Source: Prunella strophiata
Lineage: Eukaryota; Chordata; Aves; Passeriformes; Prunellidae
Direction of reading: 5' to 3'
Assembly (NCBI GenBank): GCA_036583965.1
Contig: JAZBQD010000001.1
Span: 21,685,569 to 21,749,568, forward strand
DNA: 64,000 nt
The position numbers were made by a program, and so were the translations under genes. This document shows positions 24,745 through 36,236 of this stretch, in pieces (the stretch's first letter is position 1; the number at the start of each line of letters is the position of its first letter). The notes beneath the pieces were generated by a model. It saw nothing but the letters and a program-made list of their open reading frames with translations, did no database searches and was not told the DNA's origin.

Positions 24745-25005
24745 AATCCCCATCCATCCCTGCCCTCTGGCAGTGGAAGCCATTCCCTGTGTCCTGTCCC
24801 TCCATCCCTTGTCCCCAGTCCCTCTCCAGCTCTCCTGGAGCCCCTTTAAGCTCTGCAAGGGGCTCTGAGCTCTCCCTGGAGCCTTCTCCTCTCCAGGTGA
24901 GCACCCCCAGCTCTCCCAGCCTGGCTCCAGAGCAGCTCCAGCCCTGGAGCATCTCCATGGCCTCCTCTGGATTTGCTCCAGCAGCTCCACATCTTTCTTG
25001 ACTAC
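24745..25005 (-). mobile_element. CR1 LINE internal fragment (end of reverse-transcriptase ORF), 3' end missing
   Basis: Starts at CCCCATCCATCCCTGCCCTC and runs upstream through CCATTCCCTGTGTCCTGTCC, AGCTCTCCTGGAGCCCC and CTGGATTTGCTCCAGCAGCT. The minus-strand translation matches the general pattern of the CR1 ORF2 C-terminus (LLEQIQRR, then WESWG.., then the DRTQGMAS region), with the expected frame breaks. The copy lacks the terminal ~200 bp present in the other type A elements, which is unusual because CR1 truncation normally removes the 5' side. Confidence 0.88.
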
Positions 25006-26070
25006 TTGAAATAATTCAGTGGGGGAAACAGAAAAAGAAAATCTAAATTTTGGGCCAGGTTTGCCACAAGCCAGAGCCTTGGCTCCCTCACACCAGAACT
25101 GCCACATCCACACCCAGTTCCACAGGAAACACGGACTATGGCAGTGCCCACACCACCCAAACTGCCACCAGCAACAACTCCTGAGTGTTCTCCATGAGCA
25201 GCAAATCTGAAAACAATCTGGAGGCAAACACTTTGCTGTTCCTGCTCCTACAGTGGGTTCAAAGCCCTGACAAACTTCAACAGAAATCACTAAGTGAGCA
25301 TTATTAATTCATTTGACACGTCAACAAATATTTGCTATTTAATGCATTTGTCAAAACCAGTGGTTCCTGAGACACTGCTGTGGCTGGATGAGTAACTCAG
25401 CATTTAAAAAAGGAATTAAATACCCATTTATATCTGTGCTATTATTTACTCAACAAGCCTGAGCTCCTTCAAGCATCAGGAGTGACCCATTTTGCTTACT
25501 GGGGATGCTCTTTGCACTCTACAATTGTGATAAATCTTTAAAAGTATTTATTTTTTAAAGGTTGATGCGACTGAATTGCTTTAACACAAGCAAAAAAATT
25601 ATAGTGGACTGGTTTTTATAAGGTTCATCATTATTACTGATCAGCTGAACTCTCTTAAAGCTTGTAGACATAAAATAAGGAGTGCAAATGCTTATTCTGG
25701 AGAACTGGTGCCATAATAAATCAGAAATGCCAGTAAAACAGCAGGAAAAAGCCTCTTACAGAAGCCAGAAAGGAGAGGAACTTGCTTTTGAGTCTGACAG
25801 TGCTCCATGGTGAAAGCTACAGTTCATTAAAAACTCTGTCTCCCAAATGTTTGATTTTTGTCACCCAAACAATTCTGTTGAAGTGTCAGCACAAGCAAAA
25901 AGCTTCTAGAAGATTATTTAACCACAGAACAGACACACAACAAAAAAATCCCAAAATCTGTTTTGCTCACAGTGCTGTTCAACACTCAAGTCACCTCATG
26001 CTGGTATGGAATCCATATCCATGAATTCCATAGAATACCTCAGGGGGGTTACTTCTGATGAGCAGGTCCT
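25006..26070. other. Single-copy DNA, no gene recognised
   Basis: No repeat or coding signature seen. Confidence 0.5.
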
Positions 26071-26355
26071 GAGCCCCTCTCACTGGGGGTGCACATCTGC
26101 TGGAAAACACCTTCACCTGGGGCTTTCACCACAAAACCAATGCTAATTCCAGCTCAGGGGTCACTTTGGTAGCTCAGGACATCCTGCAAAGATGAATCTC
26201 ATCCCACCCTGAGCCCCTCTCACTGGAGGGGCACATCTGCCAGGCTGGAGAACAAGCACAGCTGGGTTTAACCACAAAATTAAACCCTAATTCCAGCTCA
26301 GCAATCACCTCTGGTAGCTTGGAGCATCCTGGAAGGGTGAATATCATCCCACAGC
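26071..26355. repeat. Imperfect 140-bp tandem duplication
   Basis: Unit 1 is 26071-26210 and unit 2 is 26211-26355. Both start GAGCCCCTCTCACTGG and share GCACATCTGC, ACCACAAAA, CTAATTCCAGCTCAG, GGTAGCT and the closing CATCCTG..GATGAAT/GGTGAAT..ATCCCAC. Differences and small indels are scattered throughout. It is a local duplication, not a dispersed family elsewhere in this window. Confidence 0.88.
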
Positions 26356-27502
26356 CTCCCTCCAATGCCCAGTCCCAGATCCCATCTCACAGCTCCCTCC
26401 AACCAGGAGAAAAGCCAGGCAAGGAAGACTTCACCTCTGAGTTAAAACCAGTTCTGGCTCTGATTCAGCTGCAAGTGTGACTAACTCTGTTTGCTGAAGT
26501 CAAATATCTGCTTAAATGCTTTCCTGAAGAATTATTCAAGCATAAGCAAATATTTGGCTGTGCTGGTGCTACAGTGAATAATTTACAGTGCAAATCCAGC
26601 CTTTTCTCCAGCTTTGGAGGTTCCAAAAATCCAAACACTACTCCAGGTTTTATTTCACTGACCCTTCTTGAGCAATTAACACATGAGTATTTCTGCCTAT
26701 GGACTCTTGGATTTACTCAATCCTATTAAAGTGCTCTCATGCTCTGGGACTGGCACAAGTTGAGTTGAATTTTATCATCCTCCTCTCCTTGGATAAGACC
26801 TTTCAGGAATGTGAAAAATTTTAAGATGAAATTTCAAGATCAAACCTGCTCCCACCTCAATTCCCTTCTCCCAGCCTGCTTGGTCTGTTCCACATACATA
26901 AACACAATAAAAAAGTAGAATATTGATGCTGCACCTGCCCTTTTCCCTTGTGTTACCAAGCTCTTGGGTTTTTACCCTCACTTGGAGGCAGCATTTTTAG
27001 AAAGCAAAGACACAAAAACAAGAGAAAAAATATGACAATTTGTATGAGGATCTGAAGTAAAATTTCACCAGCAACTTGAAATTTCTCTGCATTTTCTCTG
27101 TGTCTACATTTAAATAATTCATCTCCAAATATTCCTGCTTGCCCCCATTCACCTAAGGACTACTGGTTTTGTTCCTTTCCTCACCCCACTCTTTAAGGCT
27201 GTTATTTTCTGTGCCTTTCTTGCAGAAATGACTCTCTGAGATGAGATGCCACTGCAAGGCCAAAGTAAAGCCTCAAAAAAGCTCAAAAAAGTAATTTCGA
27301 ACTTCAGTGAGAACACCAGAGCTGCCCCTGGGCCTGGCTGGGAAAGATGCAATGTAAAAGTTCATTAACAACCCATTTTTACTTCAATGTGGAAATCTCT
27401 ATGCTTATTTCAATTTTGCATCCCCAACCCCCCAAACCAGCTATTTTCCTACATGGCATCAATTATAAAGTTCTTTATTTTCCATCTTTGTGTACCAGTG
27501 GT
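26356..27502. other. Single-copy DNA, no gene recognised
   Basis: No repeat or coding signature seen. Confidence 0.5.
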
Positions 27503-27600
27503 AGCCAGAGAATCCCAAAATGGCTTGGGCTGGAAGACACCTTAAATGCCATCTCATTCCAACTCCTGCTGTAGGCAGGGAAACCTTCCAGACTCTCCAA
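27503..27600 (-). mobile_element. CR1 LINE 3'-tail fragment
   Basis: GGCTTGGGCTGGAAGACACC, TTAAATGCCATCTCATTCCA and GGCAGGGAAACCTTCCAGA form the reverse complement of a CR1 tail. About 95 bp remain. Confidence 0.8.
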
Positions 27601-30065
27601 GGATACTTTTCCCTTTCCCTCTTACCAGCAGAACATCCTACAGATGCTGATTTAAAAGGATTAAAACTATGTAATGCTGCTGATTTGCACTGAACAAAGA
27701 AGACTGATAAATGGATGGAGGGTTTGCACAGAGAAAACTCACCTAAACTCACAGAAATAGAAAAGAGCTTCCTGGGATAGCTGAGGAAGGGGAGAGAGAA
27801 GCACTTTTGTTTCCTGCTTTCATCACTAGCAATGATTTATTTCCTGTCTTTTTAACAAGCAGTGCAGCTATTGGATGGATTAACAGGATTACAGCTCTTC
27901 ATCATTCATTCCTGTCCACAAAAGCCATTTTTTCATGCATTATGGATTTATTTATTCTTGTTTCCAGTCCCCTCTGTATGGACTTCACCTATAAAACATG
28001 GTTTTCACAGAAGGTTTGGAGTCACAAAAGAAGCTGTCTGGCTGTGACACTGTTCATTTGAAATTCCTGCTGTGCAGATAGTACCTCCAGAAAGAAGAGA
28101 GAGCAAAGATATCCTAAACCTGATATCAGAGCCAGGAGACTTCAGCTGAAAAATAACATTAACATAAAAAGATTAAAAGAAATACAACCCATATTAGGCA
28201 GGAGTAGCTCAGTTTATTCTTCAATAACCTTTGCCTTCACAAAATATGCCCACACAGCTAAAATTACACATTAAAGTGCTAATAATGAAAATATAATTCA
28301 ATAGAAAAGTCCAAAGATTAGTTTCATTGCTTTTACTGCAAGACAGGCTTTGGATTCCATGCCAAAACTGTCTCCATTTCTCCCTTGCCAGAGCAGTTCC
28401 TCTCCAAGGATCCTTCCCTGGGATTATATAACACAGAGGAGAGAATCCAAGGGGTAAAATCTCTCTGACACCAGGAAGTGTTTTGTCCAGAGCCCTTCTG
28501 AGTGCTCCTTGCAGGACACCAGGAACTGGCTCCACATTTATGGCTGAAAAACCTGATTGGTGTTATAAAAATGGAAACATCCCAAACTAAACCATCACAA
28601 CAAACGTGACCCAGATTAAGTTTAACAGGACTTAAGTGTATTAATTTTATTGAAGAAAATAGCATTTTCTCAATTAGAATTTATATCCTGCCTCTTCCCT
28701 TCTCTGAGAGAGTTTTTATTTAAATTTCATAAAAATAAATACACTAAACTTGTCCATTTTCTAGAAATGAGTGTTTCTACTTGCCTGTAGTCACTACAGC
28801 AGGACTAGTGTTAAATACACCCTGGAGCAGTGGCAGGAGCTGTGTTTGAGTAGCTCAGTGCACAAGTCAGAATTAACATATGCACACATGTTAATTCTCA
28901 GTCAAAATTAACATGTGCACACCCCCTGAGAAGAGATTTCATCCAGCCATGCCCAAAAACAGTTGAAGATTTTGGTACTGGAGATTACAAGCCCAGAGGT
29001 TAGGCCTGGTTTTTGAAGTTAAGCCAGATACCGAATAGTAAAGCTGGTTGAGCCAGAGAGCTGCCACCAGGATTCAAAAGTCCCTTAAACAAAAGCACCT
29101 CCCATTATTGTACAGGAGCCAGCCTGCCTTGCTCCACACCTTGGGGACACTCCCAATAAATCCCAAACTTTCCTTCTGCCACCAGTGCCACCTGCTATTG
29201 ACCCCCAGGAATCCAGGGACAGTCCCCCTGTGGCTTTTACCCTCCAGGGACCAGGCTCCTCAGCAGAGCCCAGCCTAAACTAAGCCCTTTCACAGCAATT
29301 CAGGTTTCTCTTCTAGGAAAGAAGCAGGAAATCACAAGTTTCATCCTTATCAGCTCCTTGGTACATTATCAGTGACCACATTCTGCACTTTAATCACAGA
29401 TTATTTAACCCCTGAGCCATGTGCACAAGGAACCTTCAACACTAACAGCCTCAGATATCCAACCTGGTACATTCAGACCTCTGTCACACCCACCAGTTTT
29501 CTTGGGAAGCCTTCTCAGCTGGACTGGAGTCTGTTAATGGAGCCTCAGGCCAGATTTTCATTATTTTAAGCACAGCCTTGCTGTTCTGCACTTCCTTTTT
29601 GCCTCTGCTCCTTAAGCCTGCCCTTCAGTTGCCTCCTGCTCCTATCCAACAGCACCCCAGCCCCAAAGGGGGTCTTGCCTTCCCCATCTCCTCCTTCCCT
29701 GTCTGTTCTGCACATCAGACCCACTTGTCCCCATCATTCCTGAACAGCCTCTCCCATGCCCTCCTGCTCTCCAAGTTCTCCCTGATCTGACACCACTTCT
29801 CTCAAGGCTTAAGCATGCTTTCACTCCTCTGCTCCAGGATTTTCCTTCCCAGTATTTTTTGGGTGGGGTGTCTCACGCTTAAAAATCCCTCTTGTCACTT
29901 CTGAATAGGCACTGAGCATAACAGAGGTGATGACATGTTTTGATTATGTTTGGATTGATTTCTGAGCTTGTTGGCCAGGAAGGAAAGGAGGTAGTTAAAC
30001 CTTTACTCACATTTTGACATTTTTAAAAGGCTTCACAAAGCTGGACTCACTTCCCTCCCTTCACT
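27601..30065. other. Single-copy DNA with a small palindrome at 28870-28897
   Basis: No gene recognised. The palindrome is listed separately. Confidence 0.5.
28870..28897. repeat. Perfect 10-bp inverted repeat with an adjacent direct repeat
   Basis: Arms GAATTAACAT (28870-28879) and ATGTTAATTC (28888-28897) flank an 8-bp loop. An imperfect direct copy (AAAATTAACATGTGCACAC) follows at about 28904-28922. Confidence 0.8.
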
Positions 30066-30215
30066 GCCCCAGAGCAGCTGTGGCTCCCCCTGGATCCCTG
30101 TAAGTGTCCAAGGCCAGGTTGGAGCAGCCTGGGATAGTGGAAGGTGTCCCTGCCCATGGCAGGGGGTGGGACAGGATGGGCTTTAACCAACCCAAACCAT
30201 TCTATGATTCCATGA
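30066..30215 (+). mobile_element. CR1 LINE fragment, type A 3' end
   Basis: CCCCAGAGCAGCTGTGGCTC through GTGTCCAAGGCCAGGTTGGA and GGAAGGTGTCCCTGCCCATG to CCAAACCATTCTATGATTCC. The 3' terminus is intact, including the ATTCTATG octamer. About 150 bp. Confidence 0.93.
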
Positions 30216-30961
30216 TTTATCCAGCTCCATTTAACCATTCCACCTTCTGAATCTCCTCATCCCTCCAGCTGCTTTTCAGCCCTCTGGCAATCACACAAAT
30301 CCATCTCCTAAACCTCTGTTTCTCCAGATACCCTCACACACCTCACTGCTGATCACCAACCCCTAACACTCAGCATTTCACTTCCTGGATTTTCTGGATC
30401 CCTGCTTTCCTTAAAACACAGAACACCCAGGGCTCTCATCCACCCAGGCTGGCTATTCCAAGACACTTGGCCTCCAAATCTCCCAAGCAAATCCTTTCCT
30501 TCCACCCTTCCAGACTCAGCAAGTGCTCCTGCCCACTGCTGAATGCAGGAATTGAAGTGGCATTTCCAACTTGTTCAGTTCTGCTGGATCTGAGGGTGAT
30601 TCAGGTGTTGAGAGCTGGGGTGTGCCCACAATGCTGGGACACTGGGATGGGCACAGGGCACTCATCCAGGGACAGCTGGCACTGAGTGCCTTCCAGAGGT
30701 GCTGGGGATGGATTTAAACACCCACAGGTGGGTTTTGATCTGCTCAAGTATCTCCTTGGCCAAATATCCAGCAAGAAATAGCTTCTGAGGAACAGAAGAC
30801 AGATAAAGATGGGATCTTACAATACATTGTGAAGACAGGAAAAATTACAGAGATGACTTTGGGAGAAGTGCAAGCACATGGATTTTTAGGTGGTTCCTGG
30901 CTGCTACAGGAAACTCTTTTCAGGCTGAAAGTAGGCTACACATGCCAGGGATTACTGGTAT
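30216..30961. other. Single-copy DNA, no gene recognised
   Basis: Nothing supportable. Confidence 0.5.
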
Positions 30962-31030
30962 AGAAATGGTCTGGGTTGGCAGAGACCTTGTAGATCCTCT
31001 CATCCATTCCCCATCCATGGGCAGGAACAA
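30962..31030 (-). mobile_element. CR1 LINE 3'-tail fragment
   Basis: AGAAATGGTCTGGGTTGGCA, CTTGTAGATCCTCTCATCCA and ATGGGCAGGAACAACTG. A short remnant lying ~100 bp from the next CR1 in the same orientation. Confidence 0.75.
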
Positions 31031-31123
31031 CTGTTCTTCCCTGCTCAGGCCCTGCTGAGGTGAGCCAACTCAGCCCACAAAATTCACCTCTTGTTCAACT
31101 TAGTCCATGGGTGTGAATCCCAG

Positions 31124-31706
31124 ATGGGTTTGGGTTGGAAGCAACCCTAAAGCCCATCCAGTGCCACCCCTCCATGGGCAGGGACACCTTCCACTGTCCC
31201 AGGCTGCTCCAAGCCCCAAAATCCAACCTGGCCCTGGGCACTGCCAGGGATCCAGGGGCAGCCACAGCTGCTCTGGGCACCCTGTGCCAGGACCTGCCCA
31301 CCCTCCCAGCCAGGAATTCCTTCCATATATTTCACCTAGATTTCCCCTCAGGCAGTGGGAAGCCATTCCCCTTGTCCTGACACCCCATCCCGTGTCTGAA
31401 ATCTCTCTCCATCTCTCCTGGAGCCCCTTCAGGCTCTTCAAGGCCACAATTTGGTCACCCCAGAGCTTCTCCTCTCCAGGTGAACAATCCCAGCTGTGCC
31501 AGCCTTTCCTCCCAGCAGAGCTGCTCCATCCTCTGCTCACCCTGGTGCCTCCCTGGGCTCTCTGCAGCAGCTCCAGGTCCCTCCTGTGCTGGCCCCAGGG
31601 CTGGGGCAGCTCTGCAGGTGGGGTCTCACCTGAGCCCAGGGGCAGAGGGGCAGAATCCCCCCCCTGCCCTGCTGCCCAGGCTGGGGCTCAGCCCAGGATT
31701 GGGTTA
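31124..31706 (-). mobile_element. CR1 LINE fragment, type A, longest copy in the window
   Basis: About 580 bp. The tail GGGTTTGGGTTGGAAGCAAC is followed by the type A core and the ORF2-remnant part (CCATTCCCCTTGTCCTGACA, CTTCTCCTCTCCAGGTGAAC). It then reaches the upstream CR1 segment CTGCAGGTGGGGTCTCACCT with CCCAGGATTGGGTT. The minus-strand frame covers roughly 145 codons of decayed reverse-transcriptase C-terminus. The long plus-strand frame (31107-31925) is an antisense artefact. Confidence 0.93.
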
Positions 31707-32711
31707 AGAAACAGAGAAATCCAGGGAAAAGCACTGCACTTCACCCCAGTGTTGTGCAAAAGAGACAATTCCACACCAGCACCAGCAAACTTTGAGGTGG
31801 AGACAACAGCCACAGTGGAAGGGATGCACAATCATAACCTCAATCCTCCATTTCAAATGGCTCCAGCAAATTTCCTGAGTGTAAATGCAGCACACCCCTT
31901 GGGATGGGGTAAGGAGTTTTGTTAGACATTAAACATTTCATTGTTTATTTAGATACTTTACTCATAGGGCCTGTGCTGGTGGTTATTTCTAACAGATCAG
32001 CCAAAATTGACTTAATAATTTCTTAAATATAAACATTTGTCAGATATCCAAGTAACAGTAGGATCCTTGAAGGAAATCCAGCAATACCACCAAAAGCAGA
32101 GCTTAACAACCCAGCAATAACACATCAGTCAAAGAAATGTTTTAAAAGTGGGCTATTCTCAAATTTCAAAAGCTGTCAAAGTAAATAAGATTGTTTCACC
32201 AATTTCCTGTAACATCTCATAAAGGGAAAAAAAAAAACCAACATTGTTTTCTGACAGCCTTTAAATGAACAGCACCCTTACACTCATACAAGGTCACAAG
32301 TTGACTGAGGCCAGATGTGGGAGAATGAACAAAACCAAACAAGCAAATGCACTCAAAGATGCAGAGATCACTCCAGGAATGGACAGCCTGTACATGTCCA
32401 CAGGCTCCTGATAACATTCTCCCCCTCTTCCATTCACTTTTCATCATCCTACTTGATATTTTTGTTGGTACTGAGCTGACATTCCCATGAATTCCATTAA
32501 AAACCTGTTGTTTAGAAGACATTAGGTTGAGCTGGTGAAGTTGAATAGGCTGGAAATGGCCAGCCCAGAGTGGTCACTCAGTAACCTCCCCATGGCACAT
32601 CAGTGAGGCACCACATTCCTGCCAGGGCATTATCACAATTTCAGGCATCAGATCTGAACCTCTGAGCCTGGAGGAGGAGTTTGGATAAGGGCCTGGAATA
32701 CCAGGATGAGA
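31707..32711. other. Single-copy DNA, no gene recognised
   Basis: An A11 tract lies near 32227. 32575-32710 may be weakly CR1-derived flank, but I cannot support it. Confidence 0.45.
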
Positions 32712-32970
32712 CAGAATGGCTTTAAACTGCAAGAGGGCAGGGATGGATGGGATATTGGGAAGGAATTGTTCCCTGTGAGAGTGGTCAGGCCCTGGCACAG
32801 GGTGCCCAGAGCAGCTGTGGCTGCCCCTGGATCCCTGGCAGTGCCCAAGGCCAGGTTGGACTTTGGGGCTTGGAGCAGCCTGGGACAGTGGAAGTTGTCC
32901 CTGCCCAGGGAGGGGTGGCACTGGATGGGCTGTGAGGTCCCTTCTGCCCCAAACCAGTCTGAGATCCTGT
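32712..32970 (+). mobile_element. CR1 LINE fragment, type A
   Basis: GGCTTTAAACTGCAAGAGGG, GATGGGATATTGGGAAGGAA, the type A core, GGCTTGGAGCAGCCTGGGAC, and the tail AGGTCCCTTCTGCCCCAAAC with GAGATCCTGTGATAATAA. A nearly full-length 3' end with few changes. Confidence 0.95.
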
Positions 32971-33109
32971 GATAATAAACCAAGCTTCACAAAGGAGGGA
33001 AGAGACCTCTTTTACCTGCAGCAATATAAACTGGCCCAAGGATCAGACAAGAGTACAGAGGAGAGAGTATCCAAGGCACTCAGGGGGAAGGAAAACACAG
33101 AAGACAAAG

Positions 33110-33605
33110 TTCATGATGGACAGTTGGGCCATGATGCCTCAGGCTTTTAGCTTTTCTATTTTTCAGATTCTGTTCTGCTTTAGTGTGTGGGTCTGAGCTT
33201 CACATTAAGGGATGGTGAGCTCTCTGCACAGAGTAGGGAGACAACAATTCCTTCTCTAGCTGGGGACCAAGGACAACTGTTACAAGTTCCATGCCCAAAA
33301 AGTATAAACAATGGTGAAGAGAGAAAAACAAGCATGATGAGACTTCATGGGCTAAAGCTGAAATTGGACAATTAACTCCAATGATGCAAATGGAGCAGAA
33401 CTGATCAAATTTAGAGACCCCCATGACCTGCTGTCCACTTTGAGACCATTTTAGCTCATCTTGGGTGTAGCCCTGGCTGGGCTCTTGTGTTGCACAAGAG
33501 GGATCCATTGAGACCTTTGAATAAATCCCTAATTTATTCTTTAAGTCTGTCTGGCCTCTGTTCTAGGTCAGCCTTCTCCTGGCTTTCCTTTTCACAGAAG
33601 AGTGA
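33110..33605 (+). mobile_element. Probable endogenous-retrovirus LTR (solo or fragment)
   Basis: No coding capacity. The right part resembles an avian LTR R-U5 region: GAATAAATCCCTAATTTATT (AATAAA at 33520-33525), then the pyrimidine/G-T-rich TCTGTCTGGCCTCTGTTCTA. The upstream 400 bp is non-CR1 and has a distinct composition. I could not define TG..CA ends or a target-site duplication, so boundaries are approximate and class is unknown. No viral gene is present. Confidence 0.5.
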
Positions 33606-34887
33606 GCAGTGCCAATCCATTTGGAAGCTGCTCTGTCCACAACACTTCAAGAAGGAATTTTAGCACAGGGGTGAACCTGAGAGGATTCCAGTGTGGCTGT
33701 TAATGTCACCAAACAGCAGCTGCTGAGAATTGGTGACACCCAGCACAGATTCCTGCTCACTGCTGAAGTCAGGGAAGGGGAGCAGACTTGGAAGTCATGA
33801 TTATTCCTACAGGAGAAAGGGTGGAGTTCTGGACATGAACCTGAGACAGGCTCCTTGAAGACAGGGGGAGAGGCATTCCTGTGGCTTGCAGCAGAAAGGT
33901 ATCTACAGGTAAGCAGTGCCCAGGGAAGTGTCCCCCCCTGGGGCTGTGTCCACAGTGTCCTGAGGCTGCCAGGATGGGGAGGGACAAAAAAGGCCCTGGC
34001 AGCAAGAACCTAACAACAGAATTACAAGAAACACTCATTCTCAAGATAAAATGTGAAGATTAAATTAGTTTCATTCAGTGTCAGAAGAGATGACTTTCAA
34101 CCCAGGCACGTATTCCATGGGATTGGCAACAGGCTTGAGATTTGGGGTACTTTGAATCTGTTCCCTCAGTTTTTGTGGCTTTTCTCCTGAAATGTGTAAA
34201 GAGAGATGGGAGAGAAAGGAAAGCCCTGTGGGGTGTGAGGTTGGCTGTCCAAAATAAAAGGCTGAACTACAGGAAACACCATTTTAGTGCAATTCAGTTG
34301 TAAAAACAAGAGAAAACTATGAGCTAAGAGGCCAGATGAGCTGGCCTACGCACTTTACTACTGCTGGGTGAGGAGGGGAAGGTGTCAGAGTGTGGAATTA
34401 AGTGCCAGGTGAAAGTCTGCCAGCTCCAGAGTTCAGCCCTGGCTACCAACAGAGGGTTGTCAGCAGCTCTGTGAGGATCTAAATGCATTTAATACCTTGG
34501 CAGCTTGGGAAAGGAATCTTCATTTGGATAAAAAGGCATGCTGGGACAAGTAAGATATTCATGCATGCAGAGAGGGATTGGGAATTTGTCAGCTTTTCAG
34601 CTACTTTCCCCTCCAAGGAGGCAGCACAGGGAGTAGGCTGTGGGCACCCAGCTGAAGTAAACAAAATGCTGGGGAGCATTAGGAGGGAGAGGAAGAGAGG
34701 ACTAAATTGGAATGACATTATATAGGACAATAGGAAACCCCTGGAGCATTAAACAAAGGGTTTGCTGCCATCATTTCAAAAAGGAGACACCAGAGGAGGA
34801 CAAGGGCTCAGGAAGGACACTGGGGGACCTTGCACTCCTATGTCAAACACAAGAAACCCAAAAAAATCCAACCCTACCTCAGAAATC
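33606..34887. other. Single-copy DNA, no gene recognised
   Basis: Nothing supportable. Confidence 0.5.
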
Positions 34888-35104
34888 AAACTGGTTTGGA
34901 CTGGAAAGGGATATTAAAACCCATCCAGTTCCACCTTCCACTATCCCAGGCTGCTCCAAGCCCCTGTCAGCCTGGCCTTGGGCACTGCCAGGGATCCAGG
35001 GGCAGCCACAGCTGCTCTGGGCACCCTGTGCCAGGGCCTGCCCACCCTCCCAGGGAACAATTCCTAATTCCCAATATCCCATCCATCCCTGCCCTCTGGC
35101 AGTT
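34888..35104 (-). mobile_element. CR1 LINE fragment, type A
   Basis: TGGTTTGGACTGGAAAGGGA tail, CTATCCCAGGCTGCTCCAAG, GGGCACTGCCAGGGATCCAG, then CAGGGAACAATTCCTAATTC and CCATCCCTGCCCTCTGGCAG. It ends there (5'-truncated). It shares the CTAATTCC insertion next to the GAACAATTCC motif with the 7.7-kb copy. Confidence 0.93.
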
Positions 35105-35896
35105 TAAAAAACAGAAAAGGAAAATTCCAAGGATTCCTTGCTGCAAGAAAGAGACACTACAGACAAACTGAAATCCTTGATCAGCAAAGCTGCTGTAGCA
35201 ACAAATTTTTCCCATGACACTACAATATTTCTGTCCTAGAGGAATACAGACAGGAATAAAAGCAAGAACACACACAAAGAAATCTTTCTTATGCCAGCTA
35301 AACACTCAGGCTTGTTCAGGAAGTATCAGAACAGAGAAAACACTCTACTCCCAGTTGTTTCCTCTCCAAACAACAATAGATTTAATTATGCAGATTAGAA
35401 CAAGGACATCCCCTGCTTCAGGGCTTTTGCAAACTGCCTGCAGGAGCCACGGGAGAACCCCCCAGGTAGTGCTGCACACCTCACCTCAGGTATAGGGTTC
35501 AGGAATACATCTCCTCTCTCCAAAACATGCAGTGCATCAGAGGAATATCTGCTGAACAGAACAGATTAATGGCTTAATTCAGTTGCTAATTGATAGGTTC
35601 TATTTCGCCCCCCAGCTGTGTGATATAAATTGAGTAAAACATATAAAAGTCCATAAATGTAGTGTGAGTGTCCTCACAACTCTCAACACTTGTTCCAAGC
35701 TAAAGAAACTGCCTGGAGTAAGAAACTTACTTCACCTAATCTGAATTTTACTCCTTTGCCATCACTTTGGTCCTCAGCACACAACAGAAGAGGAAAGGTT
35801 CTACACCTGAGCGTAAGGCAGTCAGCTTTTGGGAAATTTGGGCTGAAATCCAGCTGTTCCAACAATGTCCTGATTCCAAAAGTGACAACACATCAC
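35105..35896. other. Single-copy DNA, no gene recognised
   Basis: Nothing supportable. Confidence 0.5.
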
Positions 35897-36236
35897 GGGG
35901 GGACCTTGTGGCTCTGCACAACTCCTGACAGGAGGGGACAGCCAGGGGGGGTCGGGCTCTGCTGCCAGGGAACAGGGACAGGACAAGGGGAAACGGCCTC
36001 AGGCTGTGCCAGGGGAGGCTCAGCTTGGACAGCAGCAGGAATTTCTGCATGGAAAGGGTGCTCAGGCCTTGGCAGGGGCTGCCCAGGGAGCTTTGGAGTG
36101 CCCATCCCTGCAGGTGCCCCAGGAAGGGCTGGAGGTGGCACTCAGTGCTCTGGGCTGGGGACAAGGTGAGCACTGGGCACAGCTGGGACTCCATGGGCTG
36201 GCAGGGATTTTCCAGCCTCAGTGACTCTGGGATATT
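35897..36236 (+). mobile_element. CR1 LINE fragment, type B, well preserved
   Basis: GGGGGGACCTTGTGGCTCTG, CAGGAGGGGACAGCCAGGGG, CAGCAGCAGGAATTTCTGCA, CTCAGGCCTTGGCAGGGGCT, and the tail GGCAGGGATTTTCCAGCCTC with GTGACTCTGGGAT. It is nearly identical to the 13.4-kb and 60-kb copies over the shared part, so it is probably a recent insertion. Confidence 0.95.

Noticed and set aside
31107..31925. 272-codon plus-strand frame, the longest in the window
   Set aside because: It is antisense to a type A CR1 for most of its length, and the rest has no recognisable domain.
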